A stretch of DNA of 64,000 nucleotides from Streptomyces longispororuber (GTDB lineage Bacteria > Actinomycetota > Actinomycetes > Streptomycetales > Streptomycetaceae): the NCBI RefSeq assembly GCF_014656095.1, contig NZ_BNBT01000028.1:1-64000 (forward strand). The letters run 5' to 3'. Positions 57,497-64,000 of the stretch are shown here, in pieces; positions within the stretch are counted from its first letter, which is position 1, and every line of letters starts with the position of its first letter. The notes beneath the pieces were generated by a model. The model saw nothing but the letters and a program-made list of their open reading frames with translations, made no database searches and was not told the DNA's origin. Position numbers and translations under genes: made by a program.

Positions 57497-58869
57497 TGAC
57501 CACTACCTTTCCGAAAGATGTCGCCACACTCGTCGCCAGAGCAGCGGAGCCGACGTTCACGGCCTGGCGCCGGAACATCGTCCGCCTCGGCGGCTGCGCC
57601 AACCCGATCCACCTGATCGGCGCGGCCACCGTCTACGACACGTCCACCGGCGAGGCCCTGCTCTCGTACGGGTCGGAGACCTACGGCGGCCGTCTGCTCG
57701 CCGCGTGCGGCAACCGGCGCGCGTCGGTCTGCCCGGCCTGCTCGGGCCTGTACCGGGCGGACACGTACCACCTCGTCCGCTCCGGCCTCGTCGGCGGCAA
57801 GCACGTCCCGGAGACGGTGAGCGGGCACCCGCGAGTGTTCGCGACGCTCACCGCTCCGGGCTTCGGCCCGGTCCACACCCGCCGTGAGCGCGACGGGCGA
57901 GTGCGAGCGTGCCGTCCCCGCCGAGCGGGAGATTCCTGCCCTCACGGGAAGCCTGCCGGATGCCACGCGCGCCACTCGGCGGACGACTCCCGGCTCGGCG
58001 AACCTCTCTGCCCGCGCTGCTATGACTACGCGGGCGCCGTCCTCTGGCACGCGTTCGCCGGTCGGCTCTGGCACCGGTTCGGGCTTGAACTGCGGCGGGA
58101 GGTCGCCCGCCGCGCCGGGCTTTCGCGTACGGAGTTCGGGGAGGTCGCCCGGCTGTCGTACGCGAAGGTCGCCGAGTATCAGCGGCGAGGCCTTGTCCAC
58201 TTCCATGCCGTGATCCGCCTCGACGGTGCGGACGGGCCCGGCACTCCCCTGCCCCACTGGGCGAGTGTGCCGCTGCTGGTGGATGCCGTGCGGTCGGTTG
58301 TCGGGCGCGTGCGGCTCGTGGCTCCCGGCGGGCATGTGGTCGGCCCGAGGGTCCTGTGCTTCGGTACTCAGGTCGACGTACGGCCGGTCGCCTCGCTCGA
58401 ACCGGAGGCGGGCGATCGGCGCCCCTCCTCCGCGGCGGCCGTGGCAGGCTACATCGCCAAGTACGCCGCCAAGGGGGCGGAGTCCGCCGGCGCGGTGGAC
58501 GGCCGGATTCACCAAGCGCGCGACATGGTCATGCTGCCGGTGCGGGCACACGTGCTCCGCATGATCAGCACGTGTTGGTGGCTCGGCGGCCTCCCGGAGT
58601 TCGCGCCGCTCGGCCTGCGCCGCTGGGCGCACATGCTCGGGTACGGCGGGCACTTCTCCACCAAGTCACACCGCTACTCGACCACACTGACCGCCCTCCG
58701 CCAGGCACGCACCGACTACCGCGCCGAGCAACAGCGGGCTTCCCTTCATCTCAAGGACCACGCGACGGCCACGGTCGGGCACTGGCGATACGCGGGGCGC
58801 GGCTACTCGCCCGAAGCAGCACTCCTGGCTGCCTCGGTGCGCGAGGGCGGGGGGCTCCATGGCACGTGA
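57496..58869 (+). CDS. repSA: RepSA-type replication initiator
   Basis: A 457-residue initiator for rolling-circle replication of the excised element. An HUH-like motif HFH lies at residues 235-237 (GLVHFHAVIRLD), and Tyr319/Lys322/Tyr323 (GYIAKYAAKGAE) fit the nicking tyrosine region. An N-terminal Cys-rich part (CGNRRASVCPACSGLY; CPRCYDYAG) probably binds zinc. ATG 57496 overlaps the preceding stop; the frame is open far upstream only because that region is G/C-rich. The stop overlaps xis by GTGA. Confidence 0.9.
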   Translation: MTTTFPKDVATLVARAAEPTFTAWRRNIVRLGGCANPIHLIGAATVYDTSTGEALLSYGSETYGGRLLAACGNRRASVCPACSGLYRADTYHLVRSGLVGGKHVPETVSGHPRVFATLTAPGFGPVHTRRERDGRVRACRPRRAGDSCPHGKPAGCHARHSADDSRLGEPLCPRCYDYAGAVLWHAFAGRLWHRFGLELRREVARRAGLSRTEFGEVARLSYAKVAEYQRRGLVHFHAVIRLDGADGPGTPLPHWASVPLLVDAVRSVVGRVRLVAPGGHVVGPRVLCFGTQVDVRPVASLEPEAGDRRPSSAAAVAGYIAKYAAKGAESAGAVDGRIHQARDMVMLPVRAHVLRMISTCWWLGGLPEFAPLGLRRWAHMLGYGGHFSTKSHRYSTTLTALRQARTDYRAEQQRASLHLKDHATATVGHWRYAGRGYSPEAALLAASVREGGGLHGT

Positions 58870-59072
58870 CCACCCGCACCCGACCCGCCGAACTGCTCAC
58901 CGTCCGCCAGGTCCTCGACGAACTGGGCGGCATCTCCAGGCGCACCTTCTACCGCTGGCGGGAGCTCCGCCTCGCCCCCGCCTGCATCCGGCTGCCGAAC
59001 GGAGAGCTGCGGGTCCGGCGAGACGTGCTCAACGACTGGTTGGAGGACCGGGCGGAAGGGGCGGCGTCGTGA
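58866..59072 (+). CDS. xis: excisionase (helix-turn-helix, MerR-like)
   Basis: A 68-residue basic protein with a winged helix (LTVRQVLDELGGISRRTFYR; WRELRLAPACIRLPNGELR), the form typical of AICE excisionases that bend attachment-site DNA. GTG 58866 overlaps the repSA stop, and its own stop overlaps the integrase start, so rep-xis-int is one coupled unit. Intact. Confidence 0.9.
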   Translation: MTTRTRPAELLTVRQVLDELGGISRRTFYRWRELRLAPACIRLPNGELRVRRDVLNDWLEDRAEGAAS

Positions 59073-60439
59073 AGTCGTACAAGGTCGTCGTCTGGAAGCT
59101 CAGCATCAACCGCTCGGCGAAGAAGCCGACCCATCTCGTCCGCTGGTCCGTGGACGGCGAGCCGTTCCACGAGTCGTTCAAGACAAAGCCACTGGCCGAC
59201 CGTTTCCGGGCCAAGCTCCTGCGGGCGGCGGACAAGGGCGAGCCCTTCGACACCGTCACCGGCCTGCCCGACTCGCTGCGGGGTGGCAAGGCCGCCCTGT
59301 CGTTCCTCGACCTGGCGGTGAAGTACGTGGACGCTCGGTGGGCTGAGGCGTCGGCCAAGCAGCGGGACAGCATGACGGACGCGTTGGCGACGGTCGTCCC
59401 CGCCCTGGTCAAGCCTGGACGTGGACGCCCCGCTCCAGAGGTTCTGCGGCGGGCGCTGCGGTCGTACGTGCTTCCCGTACCTCGCCGGGAGCGGGAGCGT
59501 CCGGAGGAGATCGTCACGGCGGTGCGCTGGATCGAGAAGGCGTCCCTGCCTGTGGCCGAGTTGCTAGAGGTCGCCCGCGCTCATGAGGTGATCGACGCGC
59601 TGAGCCGCCGCCTCGACGGCAAGCCCACCGCCACGCAGACGTACCGGCGGCGACGGGCGGTGGTCTTCAACGTGCTCGAATACGCCGTGGAGCTGGAGTA
59701 CCTGGGCTCGAATCCCCTGGCGCGCGTCCGGCGCAAGCGGGGCAAGCGGGCGGTGCAAAAAGTCGACCGCCGGGTGGTGGTCAACCCTTGGCAGGCTCGG
59801 GAGCTGCTGACAGCCGTGACGTACGTGGGCGGCTACGACCGTGCGAGCGGTCGCCGTCTCCGGGCCTTCTTCGGCTGCCTGTACTACGCGGCCATGCGGC
59901 CGGGCGAGGCCCTGGGGCTCCGCCGCTCCGACTGCACGCTCCCGGCATCGGGGTGGGGCCGCATCGAACTGGCGGCGACCCGTCCCACGGCCGGGAAGGC
60001 CTGGACCGACTCAGGCGAGGCGCACGACCGGCGCGGCCTGAAGCAGCGGGCCAATGGCGAGGTGCGCATCGTCCCGATCCCACCTCCGTTGGTGCGGCTG
60101 CTCCGCGAGCACGTGAAGGAGTTCGGCATGGCGAAGGACGGTCGGCTGTTCTCCAGCGAGCGGGGCAATGTCGTCGCGGCTTCGTCGTACTCGCGGGTGT
60201 GGAAGCGTGCTCGGGAGCTGGCGCTCGTGCCGCACCAGGTGTCTTCGGTTCTGGCTTTCCGGCCGTACGACCTCCGCCACGCGGGCGTCTCCCAGTGACT
60301 CAACTCGGGAGTGCCCGCCCCGGAGGTCGCCGCCCGCGCGGGCCACTCGGTGGACGTCCTGCTGAAGATCTACGCGAAGTGCGTCGACGGCCAGGAGCAG
60401 GAGATGAACGACCGGATCATGCAGGGGTTGGGCGAGTAA
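59069..60439 (+). pseudogene. int: tyrosine integrase interrupted by an in-frame TGA
   Basis: GTG 59069 opens an integrase with N-terminal arm-binding domain, a core-binding SAM-like domain (about 90-230) and the catalytic domain with Arg in YYAAMRPGEALGLRR and RPYDLRHAGVS. At 60296-60298 a TGA interrupts the frame after 409 residues. The same frame continues without shift to TAA 60437-60439 and encodes the rest of the domain: AGHS and the catalytic Tyr in LLKIYAKCVDG. The position of the TGA is where the family usually has Trp (VS-x-W-LN). Without read-through the enzyme has no nucleophile. Confidence 0.88.
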
Positions 60440-60700
60440 GTAGTAGCCCACACGATCAAGGTCGATATCGCTGAGCTTGCGGCCTGTGGAGGCCCCCGAT
60501 CACAGTCGGGAGCCTCGGCGCTTAGCGCATTCCTCTCAATGACATGCTCACGGGACCTCTTCGTCATCTAATCTGACGTAACTGATGAGTTCGGGCGCCT
60601 GTGATCTCTTTCGCTGTCAGTCCATCGAAAATGGATCTTTCGGCGATCGACCTTGGAGAGCCCGAGAAGATGTGCTGGATCGGACTCGGGCGGGACCGCT
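60440..60700. other. spacer between int and the nuclease gene
   Basis: No gene is supported in these 261 bases. Short G/C arms (GGCCTGTGGAGGCCC at 60481-60495) could form a small hairpin after int. The composition is A/T-richer towards the nuclease gene. Confidence 0.35.
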
Positions 60701-61678
60701 ATGACCAAGAGCGTTGCCTACCACTGGCCACCTGAGCTCATGGAGATGCTGGTAGACACGATCCCCTTGCTGTGTCGCAGCAAGGTAGCCGTACTCGACT
60801 TCCTGCGAGGGGCAGGGGTGGAAGAGGAGCTGTTGCTCACCTTCCGCAGACAACTCCAAGACGACCCCTCTGCGATCAGTAAATACAAGATCGTCAGGTT
60901 CGTCCTGGGTCACCTGAACGAACAGGGTGATCGTGGCCTCGGAGCGAGGCGGTTCCTGCTTCGCCGGGTCACAGAGTTCGAGGACTTCTCCACATGCTGG
61001 CCCGACGATCAGCTGAAGGCCAAGGGACTCGTGTCAGAGATTCGCCGGGTGGTGAACGTCAAAGACTCATTCACGCGCTTGCAGCAAGAGAACGACCTGC
61101 AGCGCCAACATCAACACAGGCAACATCAAGAGGCGCGAGACGCAAAGGCAGCGCAAGCGGAGAAGCGTCGGCAGCACATCCGGGCGCTACGCGACGAACT
61201 AAGTTCCGTGATCCGCATGAGCGACCCACAGCAGCGCGGCACGGCCTTGGAGGCTCTGCTGAACAGGATCTTCGCTGCTGAAGAACTGTCCATCCGTGAA
61301 GCATTCGTGCTGCGCGACGACGACGGCAAGGCGACTGAGCAGATAGACGGCGTCGTCGAGCTCGATGGGTCGCCGTACCTCGTTGAGGTTAAGTACTGGG
61401 CCGACACTCTCGGGAAGGGCCCTGTTGCTGAGCATCTGGTGCGGGTCTACGGCAGGGCCGGAGTTCGCGGCTTGATGATCTCAGCCTCGGGCTTCACGCA
61501 GCCAGCCGTCGATGAGTGCCAGCGCGTCCTGACTCAGCGCGTCGTCGTCCTCGGAGAGCTTCGCGAGCTGGTGATCTTGCTCGAACAGGAACGGCCTCTG
61601 GCGGAGTGGTTGAGAGAGAAGGCACGGAGAGCCGTGATCGATCGCGAGCCACTCGCGATCTACGGAGTTCATTTCTGA
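60701..61678 (+). CDS. PD-(D/E)XK nuclease with YHWPPEL N-terminal domain; candidate defence nuclease
   Basis: A 325-residue protein. Residues 7-125 form a helical domain (YHWPPELMEMLVDTIPLLC; EFEDFSTCWPDDQLKAKGLV) seen in other restriction-like proteins. A charged coiled coil (about 126-175) leads to a nuclease fold with Glu184, Asp216 and EVK (Glu229, Lys231) in the pattern of Mrr-type endonucleases. ATG 60701 is preferred over an upstream start at 60653, which has no ribosome site. It lies between int and attR, a usual cargo site. It probably cuts incoming or modified DNA; no methylase partner is nearby. Confidence 0.82.
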   Translation: MTKSVAYHWPPELMEMLVDTIPLLCRSKVAVLDFLRGAGVEEELLLTFRRQLQDDPSAISKYKIVRFVLGHLNEQGDRGLGARRFLLRRVTEFEDFSTCWPDDQLKAKGLVSEIRRVVNVKDSFTRLQQENDLQRQHQHRQHQEARDAKAAQAEKRRQHIRALRDELSSVIRMSDPQQRGTALEALLNRIFAAEELSIREAFVLRDDDGKATEQIDGVVELDGSPYLVEVKYWADTLGKGPVAEHLVRVYGRAGVRGLMISASGFTQPAVDECQRVLTQRVVVLGELRELVILLEQERPLAEWLREKARRAVIDREPLAIYGVHF

Positions 61679-61738
61679 CATTGCGACTGCCCGGCGAGAC
61701 GGCCCCTTGGCTGGCCTGAGCTGGGACGAAGCCCATCA

Positions 61739-61762
61739 AGATCATTACGTCGTCATTACGTG
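61739..61762. repeat. right arm-type repeat near attR
   Basis: The counterpart of 46552-46575 (21 of 24 matches, same orientation). CATTACGT occurs twice within it (61743 and 61754), and the outer bases GATCA occur at both ends (61740 and 61762). It lies 91 bases before attR and is a likely integrase or Xis binding site. Confidence 0.6.
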
Positions 61763-61810
61763 ATCACTGGCAAAGGGCTGCTTCCGGCGGCATACGCCCG
61801 CACATACGCG

Positions 61811-61850
61811 AAGACCCCGACCGCAGCGTTTCAGCTGGTGACGGGGTCTT
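61811..61850 (-). terminator. element-borne terminator of tRNA-Arg
   Basis: Arms AAGACCCCG (61811-61819) and CGGGGTCTT (61842-61850) with a 22-base loop. It follows the tRNA 3' end in the transcribed direction, so the element supplies both the tRNA 3' half and its terminator. Confidence 0.75.
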
Positions 61851-61852
61851 TG

Positions 61853-61913
61853 GGCACCTCATCAAGGGTGCCCCCGGCAGGATTCGAACCTGCGCACACG
61901 GCTCCGGAGGCCG
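61853..61913. repeat. attR: 61-bp direct repeat in tRNA-Arg
   Basis: Identical to 46425-46485. It covers the tRNA from the 3' side of the anticodon stem-loop to its 3' end and 16 bases beyond. Bases to the right of 61913 are the chromosomal 5' half of the tRNA. Confidence 0.95.
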
Positions 61914-61940
61914 TTGCTCTATCCCCTGAGCTACGGGGGC
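61869..61940 (-). tRNA. tRNA-Arg (anticodon CCG)
   Basis: A complete 72-base cloverleaf: acceptor stem GCCCCCG/CGGGGGC, D arm GCTC/GAGC, anticodon stem ACGGC/GCCGT with loop CTCCGGA (anticodon CCG, decoding CGG), a 4-base variable loop, and T arm GCAGG-TTCGAAT-CCTGC. The discriminator is A, and CCA is not encoded. Its 3' half is inside attR and was contributed by the integrated element. Confidence 0.96.
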
Positions 61941-62053
61941 GTGTCGGTCGCGGTGTCGCGGTGACGGGTAGAACCCTACCAGCTCTTCGGGGGTCCTCAG
62001 GAACGGGTTTGCGGGCGGCGCCCGTGGGGGGTGGGTGGGCGCCGCTTCGCAGG

Positions 62054-62878
62054 TCAGGGCTTGCGGCCGACTCCCGCGTACGCGTCGACCGCGGTGGTGG
62101 TGTCGGTCGTCTCGTCGGGGCGCCAGCGGGTGACCTGGGTGACGCCGGGGTCGGTGAGGGTGAGGCCGTCGAAGAAGCCGGTGATCTCCTCGACGGTGCG
62201 GACGTGGTACGGGATCGCGCCGCTCTCGTTGTACGCGTTCGACGCCGCGATCATGCCCTCGCTGGTGGACGTCGAGTCGCTGATCACCAGGTAGCTGCCG
62301 GACGGCAGGCCGGCCATCAGGCGGTTGACCAGGTCGCGGGCCTGGTCGTAGGAGGAGACGTGGCCCAGGGTGTTCAGGATCATGAGGGCCACCGGCTGGG
62401 AGAGGTCCAGGGTCTTGGCGGCCTCGGCGAGGATCGCCTCGGGCTCGTACATGTTCGCGTCGATGTACGCCGTCTCGCCCTCGGGCGTGCTCGTCAGCAG
62501 GGCGCGGGCGTGGGCGAGGACCAGGGGGTCGTTGTCCACGTAGACGATGCGGGAGTCCGGGGCGACGCGCTGGGCGACCTCGTGGGTGTTGTCGGCCGTC
62601 GGCAGGCCCGTGCCGATGTCGAGGAACTGGCGGATCCCCTGCTCCCCCGCCAGGTGGCGGACGGCCCGGCCGAGGAACTGGCGGCTGTTGCGCGCGACGT
62701 CGACGAGGCCGGGGAAGATCTCCTTGATCTGGTCGCCCAGCTCCCGGTCCTTCTCGTAGTTGTCCTTGCCGCCCACGAAGTAGTTCCAGAAGCGCGCCGA
62801 GTGGGGCTTGCTCGTGTCGATCCGGGCGCGGATCTCCGCGGACGAGTCGAGTCTGGGGTCGGAAGCGGAACCGGTCAC
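62054..62878 (-). CDS. SAM-dependent methyltransferase, SAV2177/DUF574 family
   Basis: A 274-residue protein of the Methyltransf_19 family, which is greatly expanded in streptomycetes. Early motif RIDTSKPHSARFWNYFVGGK (about 19-38) is the family hallmark, and the SAM loop is FLDIGTGLPT (about 86-95), followed by VYVDNDP. Substrates are unknown, though these genes often lie near developmental regulators. ATG 62878 has AGGAGG upstream. It is separated from the tRNA by 113 bases. Confidence 0.92.
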   Translation of the reverse strand: MTGSASDPRLDSSAEIRARIDTSKPHSARFWNYFVGGKDNYEKDRELGDQIKEIFPGLVDVARNSRQFLGRAVRHLAGEQGIRQFLDIGTGLPTADNTHEVAQRVAPDSRIVYVDNDPLVLAHARALLTSTPEGETAYIDANMYEPEAILAEAAKTLDLSQPVALMILNTLGHVSSYDQARDLVNRLMAGLPSGSYLVISDSTSTSEGMIAASNAYNESGAIPYHVRTVEEITGFFDGLTLTDPGVTQVTRWRPDETTDTTTAVDAYAGVGRKP

Positions 62879-63097
62879 GGGACCTCCTGCGGTGCGTGGG
62901 CCCGGTCCGGGTGCGGGCCGGGCCGTGCCTGAGCTGCCTGCCTACCTGCTTGAATCGCGTACAACCTAGCAACCGTCCCGTGCGGCGCGGTCGTTGCCTC
63001 CGCGTCTCCTCTGTCGCTCGTGGACCGTTGGGTACTTGGGCGGGCCTGAGTATCCGTACGGATGTCGGTGGCCCGGCGCACGGTCACGCTTGCGCGC

Positions 63098-63919
63098 ATG
63101 ACGACACCTCTGCCATCCCCGCCGTTCCCGCGGAGCCTCAAGTGGGCGGTGCTGCGTGGCCTGTTGCGTACGGTCGGGCGGACTTCCCACGGCATCCGCG
63201 TCGGCTTCCGGCACGGCTTCGACAGCGGCACGATGCTCGACTACGTGTACGTGAACCGGGCGCGCGGCGCGTTCGGCGTCGGCCGGCTCGTCGACCGCGT
63301 CTATCTGAACGCCGTCGGCTGGCGCGCCGTCCGCGCCCGGGCCCGCCTCCTCCAGCGCGTGCTGCGCGACCAGGTCGCCGCGCGCCCCGGCCGCCCGGTC
63401 CGGGTCCTCGACGTGGCCGCCGGGCCCGGCCGCTACCTCCAGGACGTGGCCGCCGCGTACGGGCCCGAGCGGGTGCGGGTGGTGTGCCGGGACCTCGCGG
63501 CGGCGGGGCTGCGGCAGGGCGAGGCGCTCGCGCGGGCGCGGGGGCTCACCAACGTCTCGTACGAGACGGGGGACGCCTTCGACCCCGAGCCGCCGGCGGC
63601 GGGGGCGCCGGACGTCATCGTCGTCTCCGGCCTGTACGAGCTGCTCCTGGACGACGACGCCGTCCGCACCTCCCTCAAGCGGCTGCGGGGGCTGCTCGCC
63701 CCGGGCGGCGTCCTCGTCTGCACCACCCAGACCCGGCACCCGCAGCTCGAACTCATCGCCAACGTGCTGCCCGACCGGGAGGGGCGGCCGTGGGTGATGA
63801 AGTGCCGGAACGTGGCCCTGACGGAGGGGTGGGCCCGGGAGGCGGGCTTCGGGAACGTGCGCAGCAGGCACGAGGAGGTGGGTCTGTTCGCGGTGACGGT
63901 GTGCGGGGAGGCGGGGTGA
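63098..63919 (+). CDS. class I SAM-dependent methyltransferase
   Basis: A 273-residue protein with an N-terminal basic region (RSLKWAVLRGLLRTVGRTSHG), the conserved segment GFDSGTMLDYVYVNRARG and a SAM fold whose motif I is VLDVAAGPGRYLQDVA (about 110-125). It resembles bacterial Methyltransf_20-type proteins that are thought to act on lipids, but that is not certain. ATG 63098 is used; ATG 63062 is in frame and would add 12 residues, and neither has a strong ribosome site. It is the last gene in the window. Confidence 0.82.
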   Translation: MTTPLPSPPFPRSLKWAVLRGLLRTVGRTSHGIRVGFRHGFDSGTMLDYVYVNRARGAFGVGRLVDRVYLNAVGWRAVRARARLLQRVLRDQVAARPGRPVRVLDVAAGPGRYLQDVAAAYGPERVRVVCRDLAAAGLRQGEALARARGLTNVSYETGDAFDPEPPAAGAPDVIVVSGLYELLLDDDAVRTSLKRLRGLLAPGGVLVCTTQTRHPQLELIANVLPDREGRPWVMKCRNVALTEGWAREAGFGNVRSRHEEVGLFAVTVCGEAG

Positions 63920-64000
63920 GTGGCCGTGAGTGGCCGTGAGTGGTCGTGGGTGGCCGTGGGTGGCCGTGAGTGGTCGCGGGTGGCGTGGGTGGCCGTGAGT
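63920..64000. repeat. decamer tandem repeat at the window edge
   Basis: After the stop codon, units of about 10 bases of the form GTGAGTGGCC, GTGAGTGGTC or GTGGGTGGCC recur eight times to the end of the window, one of them shortened by a base. No reading frame is supported. The array continues outside. Confidence 0.85.

Larger units (their letters stand above)
46486..61852. mobile_element. actinomycete integrative and conjugative element (pSAM2-like AICE), probably immobilised
   Basis: The element is bounded by the 61-bp att repeats. It carries the pSAM2-type core in the usual order: GntR repressor (KorSA-like), SCO3933-family protein, FtsK-like Tra, small membrane protein, RepSA, Xis, integrase next to attR. 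Tra and integrase are interrupted by stop codons. Cargo genes are at the left (46619-53795) and between int and attR (60701-61678). Integration is into tRNA-Arg(CCG), regenerating the tRNA from the element-borne copy. Several cargo genes have lower G+C than the backbone. Confidence 0.93.

Noticed and set aside
57190..58653. Minus-strand open frame of 487 codons opposite repSA
   Set aside because: Antisense to a recognisable replication initiator with HFH motif.
55777..60298. TGA reassigned to an amino acid throughout the element
   Set aside because: Intact genes of the element (SCO3933-type, repSA, xis) end with TGA at overlapping junctions, so TGA still works as stop; only local read-through remains possible.

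Overview
This is a high-G+C actinomycete chromosome segment, almost certainly Streptomyces. Codons are strongly G/C-ending, GTG and TTG starts are common, many genes overlap by GTGA or TGATG, and the order of the atp, thr and lys blocks matches the Streptomyces core as I recall it. Two layers are visible: a conserved chromosomal backbone (about 1-44400 and 61914-64000), and a 15.4-kb integrated mobile element (about 46486-61852) sitting in a tRNA-Arg gene.

Backbone, left to right. Positions 1-7600 hold a truncated gene, a STAS anti-sigma antagonist, a 3-hydroxybutyryl-CoA dehydrogenase, a TetR regulator divergent from a DrrA/DrrB-type ABC exporter, a cobalamin adenosyltransferase, a membrane protein and a NarL-type two-component system. 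A secreted three-domain GH18 chitinase (7880-9751) follows, with a textbook chitin-control operator inside its promoter. Next come an MMPL exporter divergent from a second histidine kinase/regulator pair, and a DUF2550 protein. The complete ATP synthase operon atpI-B-E-F-H-A-G-D-C lies at 15284-23109 on the minus strand. Upstream of it, on the same strand, are a WecA/MraY-type transferase, glyA, a low-molecular-weight phosphatase homologue whose nucleophilic Cys is Ser, the tRNA threonylcarbamoyl gene, an unrecognised 68-aa ORF, prmC, prfA, rpmE, an LCP ligase, rho, the threonine genes thrB-thrC-hom, lysA and the ArgS-derived protein NrtL. A repeat array, a receiver protein, and a TetR/MFS divergent pair close this part.

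The 44.4-46.4 kb stretch is a transition zone with a hypothetical membrane protein, a decayed gene and an orphan 221-aa protein. It abuts a 61-bp perfect direct repeat (46425-46485 and 61853-61913) that is the 3' part of tRNA-Arg(CCG). This repeat bounds an actinomycete integrative and conjugative element (AICE) of pSAM2 type: KorSA-like GntR repressor with palindromic operators, SCO3933-family protein, FtsK-like Tra, a small Spd-like membrane protein, RepSA, Xis and tyrosine integrase. Tra, one small gene and the integrase carry in-frame TGA codons, and two also carry frameshifts, so the element looks immobilised unless the stops are read through.

The element cargo is the most unusual part. 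It has an aminoglycoside-phosphotransferase-fold kinase, an XRE/TPR regulator divergent from a short prim-pol-like gene and a pair of small tandem paralogues, a 952-aa HNH-nuclease/helical-repeat protein of clearly foreign composition, and a PD-(D/E)XK nuclease next to attR. The two nucleases are candidate anti-phage or anti-plasmid modules. To the right of the tRNA are two SAM-dependent methyltransferase genes and a decamer repeat that runs off the window.
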